Shown here: positions 1 through 15,600 of the stretch, in pieces
How positions within the stretch are numbered: position 1 is the first letter of the stretch
Layout of the letters: each line of letters begins with the position of its first letter
Notes under the pieces: model-generated
What the model saw: only the letters and a program-made list of their open reading frames with translations
What the model was told of the DNA's origin: nothing
The model's database searches: none
Origin: Setaria digitata
Taxonomy: Eukaryota > Nematoda > Chromadorea > Rhabditida > Setariidae
Reading direction: 5' to 3'
DNA length: 64,000 nucleotides
Assembly (NCBI GenBank): GCA_003640385.1
Contig: RCAB01000022.1
Coordinates: 275,824 to 339,823 of the forward strand
Position numbers and translations under genes: made by a program

Positions 1-596
1 AAAATGCATGTAAATTGAAAATATGTATTATTCGTCCAAGTTAAAATTATGGCTGTTTTTTCTGATTCCCAAATAAAAGGAAAATTTTAAAAAAATTCCC
101 AAAAAATAAAAAGAAAGAAAAATAAAAAAGAACGGAGAAATTTTCTAAAAAATCCGAGTATTGAAAGTAAAGATAGCCTTAGGGAACTATGGAAGAATAG
201 ATGTGATCGAGATTGAGCTGATCCCTTAGTGATGTTGAGAATACCGCACTGAAGACTGAATATCTTCAACTTCTCCCAAATTCATTACTCTCATGACTTT
301 CTCTGTAATTTCGGCTTCTATGCAAAAAAAAAAAGAAAAAAAATTTTCCTTTAAATTATTTACTGCATGAAAAAGGGAGAACAAGTATTTTGTTCCTATT
401 GGAAGTGATTAAAAGCTTCTTGTCTGATTTATAAATTTCGTAAAATTGGATTATTTTCCGTAAAGGATGCGAATGAGAAATTAAAAAATGAGATCGATGT
501 GGATTAAAACTCTATCCTCCAACATCTTTCCTAAATAAATGAGACAAGCGTTTCTATTTCAGAATTTGTGATCACTCTTTTTCGCCTAATTCATTT

Positions 597-3500
597 CTAT
601 TTGTGTCCCTCTTGTTCCAAATTGATTACATTGAAGCATTTGTTTGGCAATGAATCACGTATCTCTTCAAGATTTTCTACTTCATCTTTTAAAGCATCGA
701 TTTCATTTTTAAACTGTGTTATTGTACGATCCTGTTCAATTTTTTGTTCTTTCAGCAAGGATACCTGTAAATTGAGGAAGAGAATATAATCACACCAAAA
801 AATTGATGGAAAAAAAAAACCAACCTATTGCTATAAAATCATTTTCAAACTACTAGCAACGAACTTAAAAAGAAAAATGGGTTCAAAAAAAAAAAAAAAA
901 ACTGATAACTGTCCATATCCATATAACTTTAAACGACAAATTATTTCAAATAAAAATTAGATAAAACTACGAGGATTTCTTTATCATCTTAAAAAAAAAG
1001 CATGAAAAAATCATTCAACCTGTTTATCTAGGTCAGCACTATTCAATAGTTCTTCTGCTTCGTTCAGCTGTTTCTCTAGTTCATCTAATTCTTCACTGTT
1101 TACACCATCCAACGAATCTAGAAAGAAACACACACTTTTGCACTAAACTTCCGAGTTTTTTCATTTACACACTCACAGCTGATTCACTTAAATTTTTTCT
1201 TTTTACTGATAATGACTTATATAAAGATGGATTAGCTTATGAGAAGCTTATGAGCTTATGAGCACTGAAAAAAGCTTTTCAAAAGTATGAATAATCATTA
1301 AAATAGAACTCACTGAGCTGATTAATAATACTTCTTAGAGTGTCCTGGGCATCACCAATGGTTTTGTTCGCACCTTCCGCAGCATTTTCAGCAAGTTGAG
1401 CTTTTTGGACAGCCTTAAATAATTTAAAAAGGGAATTTGGAAGTTCAAATTATAATTTTCCTATTAGTAATAAAATATGACGATGAAAATGTCCAAGACA
1501 TACCTCAGAAGCACGAGCTTTATCGCTACTGGCCTGTCGTCTATAATCTTCCATTGTTGTACCTGTTTCCTTTACATCATTGACCAGCTGCTCAGCATCT
1601 GACTTTAATTGTTCTGCAGTTTTTCGTGCGTCTTGTGTTTGATTTCGCAGTTCGTACGCTCCCTGAAAATGCAGAAATTTAGACGGAATTTGTAGTTTAC
1701 GAGCTGCGTTATAAAATAACACCCTACTAACATTCAGAAAAAATAGTTAATGATATTTTAATGCTACAAACAAGCTGAGAAGGATGCCACATGATGACCA
1801 GTTCAGATCAATTTTTCGGATAAATTAATTAGCCGATAAATTAATCAAAGTTAACTTCATACCTCTTAGATTTATTTTAGAAGACCAAAACACAAAGACA
1901 TTTTAAGTAGATGTCAAATGCTTCAAGTACTATACCATAATAACTAATTGTATATTAGTGAGAGAACTGAAACAAAAATAAAATACCGTCGAACCTTGCT
2001 AATACTTTTTGCTTCTTTTTCGGCTTCTAAAGCAATTTGTTCAGCCATCTGCGCGTCATTTTTGGCATTACCAATAGCATCTTCAGCTTCTCGAGTTGTA
2101 TCTTCGGCCAGAGCAATTTCTTTCTCAATATCTCTTAGATTCCTCAGTTCCTCAATTGCTTCTGATTTACTTGCATCCACTCGCACTTGGAAATCTGAAA
2201 AATTTACAATTTTACAAAATTCAGAGAATTTAGTAGGTTTGATTTTTTTCCTTAAATCTTTCTAACTGTTAAACTAAACATTATAGAACCATTTAAGACA
2301 ATTAGGAAAAACACACTAACAAAATACATTTGAAAAAGCCGTAAGATGGAGTGCTCGACTTGAAAATAAAATTAATAAAATATTTACAAATAGAGTCAAA
2401 ACTTTATTGTTTTTTAAATAAACAAAAGAAAGACCATTTAGTATTTCCAAAGTATGCTGTGCTTCTGCCAAAGTATTTTCTGCAAGAGAAACAGCGTCTA
2501 TAGCGCGCGCTTTTGCAGCATCTACATCAGCCAGTAATTCATCCGAAATCTGAATCACTCTGAATTGATAATTTATATATATTTTTTCCATAGTAAATGA
2601 CTTTAGTACATTTAGAGCTACTAACTTGTGCTGCAAAGATTATAACCAAGCAATCAAAAAACCTTTTGTTGGTCCTGAACGCGTTGTAATTCATATTTGG
2701 CTTCAGCGATCATTCGTACTGCTTTATCTATTACTTCCCTATTAGCAGCAGCTTGCTCTTTAGCATTATTAGCCGTAGCTTGAGCATCTTCCGCAACTCG
2801 TTTCGCTTCTTCTTCAATCTAGGAAATATTAAAAGATTCAGCCAGAAATTTACGGAAAATTTAAAACTAAAATTAGACAAATACTCGCACTTAATAATTA
2901 CCAAGAATTACGCATTTGCTTTAAGCTAATTGATTAGTTTATTTAAGCTTCTATCATGTGTAAGAAAAAGAAGAAATATACAGACTTGCTGGGGATCTAT
3001 GTTTGGTAATCGGAGAGCCTCAACAGTTGTTAAACTTTCCGCAGCTGTTTTATATGTTCGATCCGCCTCCGATAATTGTTCCTCAGCCAGTTTACGAGTT
3101 TGGTTTAATAATTCTTCGGTTGTATTCAATCGCTCTATCATAATAGCAATTTCTTTGCTAGTAGCATCACCTAAATAAAAGTAATGTTTGATGGGACTAT
3201 TACGAAACAAGTAATGCCGAAAAGTTCAAACAGTCTTTCTCTGTCAAAGCCCTAAAAGAAAATTACTTATTACGCGTCAATTAGCTAAGTAAAATTGTTG
3301 GCGCACCTCCCAAAGCAAACAGAAACAGAGAACTTCTACATGAAGTCTGCGCCATTGATTCGCACCTTAAAGTTCACGCCTCTAACCAGCAAGTTGTGAT
3401 AATAACCCATCCTAAGACGCTACCGTAGTTTGAAAAAAATGATCTAATCTAATAGATATCCTTAAGCTTCAAATAACTATTTAACTTCGAACTGAGTTAT

Positions 3501-6500
3501 AATTTAGTTTGGATATTTTTGTAAATTCCCCTTCTCTCTGAAACCGCAATGTAATTTGCTCAATAATTCCAAAAAGAAAAAGCTAACATGAATTATATTA
3601 AAACTATAAATTCTACGCTGCTTTAAATTTACCTCCAAAAATCACTTCTTTGGCTTCAATAAGCGCCTGCTTCGAAGAATTCGCAATCTTTTCAGCCATT
3701 GCTTCAATTTCGATGCTGCGATTTTCTTGCTGTTCGGCCAATTTTCGTGCCTCTTGCGCTATTTCCGAAAGCTGAAAATAAAAAGCCTTTTTTCTAATAA
3801 AAATTATGAACTAAACAAGAAATGGGACAAAAACATGAAATTCCATCCAATTTTTTTCCTTTAAATTAAGGAATACCTGCTGACTTTGTTCACCATATTT
3901 CCGGGATGCTTCCTGTGCCAATTCCCACTGCGTTTGTCCCTCAGTTTCCAAATAATATAATGCATTCTCCAACTCACTTCGCGCCCTATCTGTAGATTTT
4001 AATTTCAAAAATAAGCAAAATAAGTAACTATTCTGCAAAAAATGAATTCCTTCTACGTCTTTTTGGCCTAAAAATACTTCTTTCTCTGCATCAAACACAA
4101 GCCTCGTCTTTTTTAGCCACTAACACGGAATCCACCCCGGAAAACATTCTTTTTTTTACTAAATTTTTTACTAGAGGTGTGTTGATAAAGTATAAACTGT
4201 GAAATTGGCTTATAACTAAGTTGAGCAAATTCATTTAATTCAATTATGCAAGAAATAACCTTTAATTATCTTCCACTGCTTTAATGTTTCGTCTACTGCA
4301 GTAGCCCTCGTGTCCGCATTCTGGATGGTATCGTCAACCAAACTTAACAATTTCAATGCATTTTTCAAATCGCTCTTAAGCTTATTCAACTGTTCAATTA
4401 TTTTCGAATCATCACCAGCTGAAAGTACCCCAAAATTCTCTTAATTGAAGTTACATTTTCATCAAACAAACATTATGATGCATGACAAATATCACTTAAT
4501 GTGTGTCGTCGTAATGTATACATTTTTATGTTTCTACAATTCCAAGGGGAAAAAATTATTTCTTTATTTACCAATTTTTCTGTTTACAATGTGAACCAAA
4601 TCCTCCACTTCGGCACTAACAGATTTCACGTAATTATCGAATTCTGCGTCATCAACCTGTGGAAGAATGCTTCATCATAACATAATGCTCAATTTTTCGT
4701 TACCAGAAATTATTTAGAGAAATCTTTCCTTTTGTAACTATTACAAATCGCTAATATATAATGGCTTCACTGTTAGATGTTTCTTTCACTCACCACTTTT
4801 AACATATCTCAAACCTGACACCACACTTCACTAGGCCCATTAATGGTGTACAACGAAAAAAAAAATCTTTTACTAATTAAGAAACAAGATTAAAAAATTT
4901 AATTAAGTACTCGATAAAAATTAAAAACCTCAATAGCTCTTATTATTACAAATTTCAAATGAAATAAATATGAAAGTTTGATTACTGAAATTAAATTTTC
5001 CAAAGATACAGGTAAAAAATATAATATAAATTAAACAAACCGGTGCAGGATTTTCAATAATTTCTTTCAGAGTTTCTTCCAACATACCAATATCATTCCG
5101 AAATGTATGAACTCGATGTTGCGTCAACGAATAACAATCATCGCATGGCAAACAACCTGCTTGTAAATTGTAACGATTTTCAATGCAGTGATCGCAACGT
5201 CGTCCTTCGATATGATCGCGACATAAACACTGACCTGAAACATAAACTCACTCTAAATTACATAATTATTTTCTTTGTTTTTCTGGATGACAATTGGTAA
5301 GCTTTTGCTTCGGAACCCAAAATATAATACAGTCAAGAATCTCTAATTACGCAATTTTACATAAACTAAGGAAATTAGATTCTAATTTCGTTAAGTTTTT
5401 TGTAGCCAACAATGTTCTCTTTTTAGTAAAAAGAAATTTTAATCAGCAAAAAGATGAAAAGGAAATGTACCGTGGATTTGATTTAAACCTTAAAAATAAT
5501 TTATGAAAAGTATGAAGCAGTATCGCTCAGGTAGTGTTAAAACTATAACATAAATTTAGCACTTCTTATTAAGAAATGAACCAAAATTAATAACTATATG
5601 AGGAACAAGTGATTTCAAAAGTGATCATTTATCAACGGACAATAGTAAAATACCAAATGTTAATTAATGTAAACATACCAGTGCTAACATCACACTGCGG
5701 TGATTCGGATCCAATAACTTCACAGTCGCACGGTTGACAGCCATCTATACCGAAACCGTAATGCTCTAGTTCACATTGATCACATCTGAAATTGGATTTT
5801 CCATTCCCTATTTGATTTAAATGATGATGAATTATCTCTTTTCAGCAATTAAGAAATTGGCAAAATTAATTAAATTAAAAGTAAATTTTTGGTTATAGAT
5901 GAAAATTCTTTTAAAGTTCATTTGAAGATTTCAACTTGTTTTTTTAAAAACAGACCCAACTGTTTCTCAAAGATCATCTAAATTCCCCATAAAATTTCAC
6001 AAGAATTTTAAGAAATTCGATCAAATACAATTACTGAAAAAAAAGAAATGAATTATCAAAAAAATTTTCTTAAACTTATTACGGAGAATGAAAGAACAAC
6101 ATATAATTAGTGAACGAAAGAGCTGATATAAACGATTATAGTTATAAATTACACAAATGATAAGAGTGGTGAAGACAAAAGAAACGGAAACGATTTAAAG
6201 TCAATATAAATCGCCCAAATTTATAAACAAATAAAGGAAGTAAATGTTCATGCTGCACTCTTCATATTTTAGATAATTAATTATCACAAATTTATTTGCA
6301 ATAAATGACATGACATAATGTCTAATTTTAATAGCTATCAGTTCTATTTTATTCTTGTCTTTTCTCGTGCTGTTTTATTTTCATGTTGTATGTAAACTAC
6401 CGCTGTTACTAAGCAGTTTGGTGAAGTCAAAGGTCAGATAGCATTATTTTTAGAAGAATCCAAAAACCTTCGAAGAAGGAGAAAACATTTCCGACCAATA

Positions 6501-9500
6501 GAGTATGGAATTTCAGTACAGTTAAAATCGGTACATTTTATGTTGTTAACTTTCACAAGAGGCTCATCAATTCACAAGAAAGTGAAAACTCCGAACAGTT
6601 TCATGTTTAAAATAATCTTTGAGTTTTACAAAAAATTCTGAAAGCCCTTCCTCCATGTACCAATCAAACCTGTTATTTTTACCCAATGTTTCAGCACTTT
6701 CCAGTAGTTTTTAAACTCCGATTTTCTACTACATCGTAAGCTACAATAGTCCTTCCCGCTAACTCCCCATCAACTCAAAAAATCATTTTTAAAAAGTACC
6801 GATAGCGCCTCTTGTAAAATTTAATTTCACCCAAATTCTTAAAACGTTTGCGAATTCTCGTTGAAAAAATATATCATATTAAATGAGTGAAATCTTTTAA
6901 TTTCCTAAGATAAACATCATGACTGATACATTACATGTCTCAATAACAGAAATACCTGTGAGATTTTTTAAAAAATTTAAAAAAAAAAAAAAAAAACAGT
7001 CTTTTCAAATGCTCATATATATCGTGTTACATATAAAAAATATTATTAAAAAAATGAAAATCAACAAATATTAAAGTAAATTAGTATCGGAAGATTGAAA
7101 ATTAATTTGATTACGAGTGGAGAAAAAAATTGGAAAAAAAAAAAGAAACTAACCTACGGCCCATTACACCAAATTTACACAAGCACTGGCCGGTCAGCAC
7201 ATCACAGGTGCTGTTAATACTACCAAGGATGTCACAATTACATTCTTGGCAGCCACTTCCAGATGTTAGATTGAAATATCCAGGCTAAAAAAGCCAACTT
7301 TTTATAATTCAAAAATTTGGAAATTTGGCAACTGATAAGATTTAAATACGTCAAGCTGAGCGATTAATTGAATGATAACGCACGTATAATGTATGTGAAT
7401 ATTTCATGGAAAACTCACATCGCAAGAAAAATAATTTGAAATAATTACTGAAACTTTTTACAAATAATAGATGAAAAGGAATTTTATTTATTCTACTAAC
7501 TTATACTATTTCTGCGTCCCAACACGTCAGGAAATCAGAGAGAGACGAAGAGGTGGAAAGAAAGCTATCCAACTGCAATTTCAGAAATTTGGATGAAAAT
7601 GAAATCCTCCATGTCTGCACTCAGTAAAAAGCAATAACATTTGCATAAATAAAACAAACAAGCCAAGCAATGTTTACGACTCCTTGTCCAAACGTGTACC
7701 ACTTATCTCCGTCTGTCACCCACGTGAACACAGCCTTGCAATTCCCACACAAACATCAAAATATACACCCGCACATATGTCTGTGTGTGTGTGTGTCTGT
7801 CTTGTGCAAATGAATATATTTGTCATTCTGTTTATATATGTGTGTAAAACTTTAATGTTAATAAAAGTAAACAGTTAGAATGTATAAATGTATGTCCGGA
7901 AGAATCAGCCAAGAATTTAATCCTTTATCAGTGTGACATTCAATTAATCAAATTCACAGCTGAATTTAGTTGTTATATCGGTAGGTACGATAGTAAACAT
8001 TTAGTCCAAGATCCATTATTAATTTTGCTGAATTACTTACTCTATTGGTCGTTTTCTGACTTTATGAAGTAAGCTAAGTATCGAAGGCTTTAACCAACTG
8101 ATATATTTAGAAGCATGTTTGAACCGATTTACCATGCCTAATACGGTCATAGGCTAAAAGTAAAACAATATTAAAAATTATGAAAAGAATTTCATAAATC
8201 TGATAAGTGATAAAAACAAAACATAAGCACTGCATGCATGTGTTTTTTAAATGAAAAAATGAATATTAATGAAATATTTAGAAAAAGCGGTTTCTTAGCT
8301 GATGGATTTTAGCCGAATCATTACACCACTCCCCAGTTTAGTATGACAAGGAATTCTGAAGCATTACGTTCCATACGGATAGCGGGCAGAGGTCCAAAAC
8401 GTAAACACGATAACATAAACAATTAATAATAATTAGTACTACTAATAATTGACAGTAATAACTATGAATAACCATAATAGCAAATAAGAACAATTATTAT
8501 GATTAATAATAATGATAGTGATTAACATAATCATAAAAGCAATATAATTAATAAGAACAATAAATAATAATAAATAATAGTAATAGTGATGACAATAACA
8601 ATAAACAATAATAAATAATGATAATAACAATAAATAATAATAATAAATAATAATAATAAATAAAAAGCAGCAAATAAATAAATAGAAAATACATTTACAT
8701 TAGTAGCACTAGTACTAGTATTAGTGCCCGTAGTAGTAGTAGTAGTAGTAGTGTGGAGGTGAAGTGCGACTAGTGGATGGTATTCGACGTTCTTTTATAA
8801 AGTGACGGGAAGGCGGTCCCAACGGTTCTCGATGTCCAGTACAGATGCATGTGTGTATGCGTGCGTGTATGCGTATGTGTGCGTGTCCGTGTGCGTCGTG
8901 TCCGTGTGAGTGCGAGTAGTTGGATAGAATCAGATCAATTGTCTATTTTTATAAGTGTTCTCGACTATAGGAACAGGAGTTGTATCGCGAAGAACGTTGG
9001 TGGAATTTTGCACTTTAACAGTTCTCTAGTTTCCAATGCAAAAAACTTTGAAGGAATCCGAATTGAAAATGCATGTCCGTCCGCGTCTCAGATACGTTAG
9101 CTAAAATGCAAAGTGTGCGTAACACATAAGTGAGTATGCGTCGAGTTCCATTCATTTCATCACTATTGGGATAACTGCATTCATATGAGATATTGGAACT
9201 GTACAAGTGAATGGTTGACGTAGCGTGCAAGTGTGTAATATGATGGTGACGTACGAGAACCAAGTGGAGTGGAAAGTGCATGTGATAGAAAGGACAAGAA
9301 ATTTGAACCAGCCTCGTCTAGTCTCTCTTTCAGTCTGCTACTAGATGCACACAAATTTTACTTCCGCGTTGTAAGAGGCTGAAGTTTGCCTTTTGCATTT
9401 TTTTTAATTCTACAAATTTCTTAAACGGAAGAAGCAGACAAGAAAGATGGAAGAGACAGAGGGAGAAAGAAAAAGGGGGAAGGAATTATCCATAAGACGA

Positions 9501-9607
9501 TTCTCAAAGTACAATGTCATTTCTTTTTCAACATGTGGGCCATTAGCTGTAAAATGTAATGGCCTATTCGTACTACTCAGTACCATTTTACGCTTACTAG
9601 CATACAT

Positions 9608-9652
<45 letters not shown>

Positions 9653-12600
9653 AGGTTAGATGGACAGACGGGTAGATCCAGACGGATAGACTGATAGAGT
9701 ATCGATAAAAAAAGTCAGATGTGTCGGTTTGTGTTTGATTGGATGATGGTGTAAAAGTGAAAAGGAGAAAAAGGAGGGGAGAAGAAATGAAGGCAGACAG
9801 ATGAAAGTGGACTAGGCGGTCACCTGGCACTGGTCACAATGTATTCCGATCACGTGAGGTTGACATTGACATTGCCCATCACTTTGCCGGCATTCGAGAA
9901 CGGCGTAGTCCACGTTGAGACGTTTGGTACCGGGTGCGAAACAACTAGAACATCATATCGTGTACAGCTTATGGATGACTCTAATTAGCCTCAGAATAGA
10001 AGGAAGGTCACGTACTTGCATGCCTTGCAATCTCCTTTCGGCTCCAACAGTGCGTCACCCCAGTAGCCTGGTTTACATTGCTCACAACTGAAGCCGACGG
10101 TATCATAGATACACTTCTTGCATTCACCAGTTAATGAATCGCAGTTTCCGATGCTGTTCGGGTCGATGTTGCCGCTGCATGAGCACTCCACGCAAGACTT
10201 ATTCTCACTTGGATTACCGAAGAAGCCATCGGCGCAAACGTCGCATCTAAAGTATGCCACTCTTGTACAGTCAGAAGAAAGAAATGGTTTATTCATAAAT
10301 TTTTCCAGTACTACGCTTTAAGCTTCCATCCAATTAAAAGCACATTTGCCTAAAATAATTTCAGACAACAAATTCTATCTAATTTTAATTCTGAATGATA
10401 TCCATGCATGCCAGTCACTGGTTTTATTTTGTGTTCTCCAGGACACTGTTGGAATGGGAAATTTGAGCCCATACAATTTAGACTATTTGGCTCTGATGGC
10501 CCCTTTGTGTTTTATTTGAATCGATTGGAGAATAATAGCTTACGACTGTTCGAAACAGATCACTGAAAAATGATTTCGGAGTGTTAAACAACTGGGAGGA
10601 GAACTGATAATATCAGAGATGAACTACCGTCTATCAATTCATCTCTTCCTGCACAAAAGCCATCAGAACCTGTCTGGCCCTTCATTACTGTTAGTTTCAT
10701 TTCCTATCGTTCGAAATAAGTCAATTAATGAATTTAAGCAAGAAATCTGATGCGTTCCTCATGGAAGTGGAACGTATAGTATACCATTCTTTGGTCTTAC
10801 TATAATTTTTCATGGCTTAGGAAACGATTCAATCACAGACTGTAACTGTTCCTTGAAAATACCTTCGGCCAGTATATCCAATTGGACAATCGGTACAAAT
10901 AACATCACCATCAGTATGTAACACACATGGACCATCTTCTGGACAAGGACATTTTATACAGTCATCTGTCGTTCCTTGCAATGCGTTCCCGTAGTAACCA
11001 CGAGCGCAACGTTCACAGGTATCACCGGCCGTGTTATGTTCACATATACATTCACCTAAACTGCCCTTTTATTTTCTACATGGATAAATCTTGCACCTTT
11101 TCTCGAATAAAGAATTTGTCAGTACTCAGTGAATATTCATTTTTACGCTTTGGTGCATACAGCTTGAAATTTCGATTAAGAGTGAAACTCAAAAAAAAGT
11201 GAAAATAACTATAATTTTAATTAAACAGCAGCATAAGTTACTTGATGGACAGATAAATCTTCGACTGCACTGAGTGGGAAAAAAAGTAAATGTTGAAAAT
11301 GTAGACCTGATTCTGGGGCGCACGAAGTGGAATGCCCGTGACAGTCGCATTTGACGCACCGATCGAATGGTCCACCGAATTTTGTTTCACGTCGGTATCC
11401 TGGAGCACAGGATTCACAAAACTGTCCAACAAAACCTTCTAAACAACTACATGATTCGATCCAGTGTGCTTCATGTGGTTCCTCAGCAGGAGAAACTAAA
11501 CCGGCTGAGCCCAAATGAACATTACTTAAGAAACCAACGTCTGAAATATAAAACTGTTGCAAATAAAGGAAATTCATTCTAGTCCATCAGAAAAATCTGC
11601 TCATCTTTGAAATTATATAAATACATCACAAATTATTAAGCATTTCGAAGGAAAGAAGCATCGATTAAATAGTTTTTTGTGCAACAAAAATTTGCAAATT
11701 TTCACCTCCGGTGGAGTAAGTCCCACGAATTTTAACAGCGCTAACATTGGAAAGAATTCCAATAAAATCCAATTCATTTAATCGTGGACTCCACTGAAAT
11801 ACTGGATTTGCATGGATCCGAAAACGATACGTTTGTTCATTTATTGATGGTAATGGATTATCCTGTGCAAAAATTGGTATCGTTAACTCTTGACCTTCTT
11901 GGCCAACGATTAATACGTCTCTGAAACATAAATGGAGTTAAATAACGCAAAAAAATAAGTCTTTTTCACTAGTCATTGTTAAAAATACGCAAGTTATGCA
12001 ACAAAAAACAAAGATTAAATTTTAAATAAATTCAACCGATACACATGCATTAAGGTAGCAGTTTAAAATTTATATCCTTGATTATACCTTGCGCTCGGAT
12101 GTACTTGTCCTTTTTGGACTCGTAAAGTAAACCATAAATCCTGATTGTATGACGCTCGTTGATCACCGGTAAATTGTGCCGGTGCTACGAAATAAACCGG
12201 TGATCCGTTAATATCGGAAATAGCAACGGCTTTATCCATCTCAGCCCACTGAATATGTTCGGGGCCGCGTAGTGAAGCAGCGCTCCAAAGCTCTTCCCCT
12301 AGATTATATTGTTTGCGTAAGCCTCTAAGTCTTGAGTAAAGTTACCACAACTTTATTAATTAATCTTTATAATAAAGCAATTGAAAAGTGTGGTATTTTC
12401 TTTCATTCAATTCCGATACGGAAGGAAAGAAAAACTCCCTAGTCAAAGTAAAACAAGAAAAAAAGAAACAACAAACCACCGTCAAAATTACTGCTAATAT
12501 TCATGGCGTAATAGCTATCAGCACTTGAGCAAATGGATGAATGGCCGTAACAAAAACACGGCGTACAACCGAATTGATTATCCATTGATAAATCGAAATA

Positions 12601-15600
12601 TCCTGGCTTGCATTTGTTGCACTGTTGTCCTTCTACGTTTAATTTACAGCTACAACTACCTGTTTCGGGATCACAAATCGGTTCATTATTTAACGAACCT
12701 GTGGCATCACACAAACAATTTCTAAAAAAAATAAAAATTTGGCGTTCTTTAATAAATAGTTGCTATCAAAATTACAAAGTCGCTTCATTGTTTAATGAAT
12801 ATGTCGTACTGTAAAATAACTTCCAGAACAAATGAAAATTTGATATGCTTAAATTATTGAATTTTTGAATCTTGCTTTTGAAAAATTACTTTGCTACTGT
12901 TTGGGGAAACCAAAAAAGAAATACACACTTGCATCCGCTAGTTGAAAATTCATAATATCCGTTCATACATCGATCACAAAACGGTCCATCCACTCCCGGT
13001 TTGCATGGACACTGTCCACTCTCGTCACACTGCATATTCAGAGAACCAATCTCATTGCACTGACACGGAATACAGTAATGTTCATCTGGACGTCGCCAAT
13101 TAAATGGTGCACATTCCTCGCAATGCACTCCCTTCAATTTCTCGAGGATCAGTCACTCACGAAGGAAACTGATCCTTCCTTTCTCTCTCGATGTGTTCTT
13201 CCCGAGTTACACTAACACACAGTGTCAATATGTGTTTTTATATTTTTTTTAAGTAAATGCTCCGTGAAAGGAAGGCAACTTCGTTTCACAACATCAGCAA
13301 ACTAAATGATGGCAGCTGACCTCCTCCCGATACGCTATCTTTGAATTTATGCCTTTTTTCCTCAAGATTTTCCTGATAAGAGAATGTCACTTTTACTCTC
13401 TTGTTGAGTCAAATCAGTGATTACTATCATGAATAACATTCGCAATAATTTACCGCTCAGATTGCGACGTTACTTAACTACCTCAATGATTCTCTGTCAA
13501 TTTTTCCCTTATATTGAAAAAAAAAAAAGCATGAAAACAAAGCGACTGAAAATATACTTGCGTGTTGCCAGCACAATCGATGCAATGTCCACCACTACCA
13601 GTAATTTCGAATAATGCTTGATCAAAATAGCAACGATTTGACAAATGACTACAGTTACATGCTAAAAATTATGACTTAATTACGATTAATTAAAAAGAAA
13701 AGTAGTAAGCAATCCATTCAAAAAATACGGCTTACAACGAGATGACTGCTAGTAAAGGAAATAATTATTTTACATGCACGATTTACTTCCCGAGTGACAG
13801 ATACTCAGATGGCAAAACAACTATGAGCGGATATACAGGAAGATATTATTATGCATCGGAAAAGAGAGGAATATCCAGAAAGGTAATTGAGGTAATTAAA
13901 TGAAATGAAAAGACTTTAGATTCTCCTCAATACCATCATGAGTAATATTTATCATCATTACTAGCAGTCACTATCATTACCATTATCAGCCAAAACTCAC
14001 GAAGGCACTCATTTGCCTCTTTTGCAGTTCCAACTCGCCATGGCCGATCATTGTAGAATGGTAAGCACTGATCACAGTCAGCGCCCATAGTATTATGTTC
14101 ACACCGACACACCAAACGATCTTCACCATCACCAGTCGATTTCACGCATTCACTTGCGTGTCCGTTACATTTACACCTGTAGAATAATTCATCCTGAATA
14201 TAGGACTTATGAAACTCTCTCGAAAGGAGGTTGGAAGTAGTGGATAGTTTGAACTGATAGCGATAGTGACTGATGTTAACAGTATGGTTTTTGGTGTGTG
14301 TTTTTTTTTTCAGCAGTCTTCAGTTGGAAGACTACTCTGTCTTTTGCATCCCTTTTAAACATTTGATTTACCTGCCACCAACAGCAAAATCTGATATGGC
14401 ATAATAATAGGATCGCAAGACTTTGGCGTCTCGGAACACTTCGTCACCAAATGTATTCATCCGTGTCAACATGATCCTTATTTCAGATGCCGTCACCCAA
14501 TCCTTGGAAAGGAAGAATTAAGGTAATAGGGAATATATTACACTTAACTTTGGACAGCCAAAATGGTCTACATTAACTGGTTCATGTGAAACATTATATA
14601 AGAATAAAAACAGAGCAGATAGCCAAATTGTTTACACTTATCTGTCGAAAGTTACCTGTATTCTATCGCTTGAAAAAAGATTCTTTTTAAATAACTAGTA
14701 GCTTGACATTTGCTTATTCATTAAGCAGCAATTTAAAATGCTACTGGAACTAACTGAAAATGTAATATGAAATGAAACCTGTAGTGTTTCACTCTCTTCG
14801 AAATTTTGACTGCTAGGTCTACCTTCCAATGTTGAAAATGCAATATTACCACCAGTTAACGGCGAAATATCCGAGAATTCTCTAGTACATTGTGCTACAG
14901 CTTCATTACCCGGTAAAATGGGTGCCTTCTCTTGTATTCCGTAGGTTGAACGACATGATCCACTTGAAAAAAGTACTTTGAAAGCAAGCCAATTTTTTAA
15001 AACTCACTTCAACCATTTATTTTTAGCCCATTTCTTACTACGAATAACTTTTTTCAATGGCAAAAGGTTAGAATTTAAGTTTGCTAACCTGTAATATTGC
15101 CATGGAATCCATTCATCATCAGGACGAGTTTTCTTAAAAATTACAAAACTTTCCGGTCTTGGACTGACAAATTTCAATCTAACGTAAGTGATATCGAACG
15201 TTTTTCCAAGACGCAGTGTTAGATTGATGCTATTCGGATATTGCATACCTTCGTTCATCGTGTCCGATTGCCACCAGGTTTCGTTATTGGCATTATTAAA
15301 ATCAGTCAAATAAGCGGGTGGATGGGCGTACGCCTAAATATGTCACGATTACTTCACATGACGATTAAAGGACACACTGTAAGTCCTTTTGAAACAATAG
15401 AAATGATAGATGATAGAACTGGTGGAACTGATAAAATCAGTTCTGGAAACCGTTTCTCTTGAAAAGACAAAGGAAAGAACATTTGCTGATTAACAGTGAA
15501 ATTTAAAATAACTTTAAGGAAAGCTGAAAAATTATTTCGAACAAAAACTGATGCTACCTCAACTCTACTATCGCATATATCACAAACTTTGCGTACACCA

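Larger units (their letters stand above)
7285..9823 (-). other. Large laminin intron rich in simple repeats
   Basis: A 2.5-kb intron between laminin exons 17 and 18, far longer than its neighbours, which are mostly 50-700 bp. It holds a TG run (about 7777-7797), AAT-rich sequence (about 8400-8690), a TAG run, GT/CG-rich sequence (about 8844-8910) and a CA-then-TA tract. No nested gene is convincing; the open frames here are translations of low-complexity DNA. Confidence 0.7.

Noticed and set aside
8849..9100. Cys/Val/Arg-rich frames over the GT-rich tract
   Set aside because: Translation of a microsatellite inside an intron.
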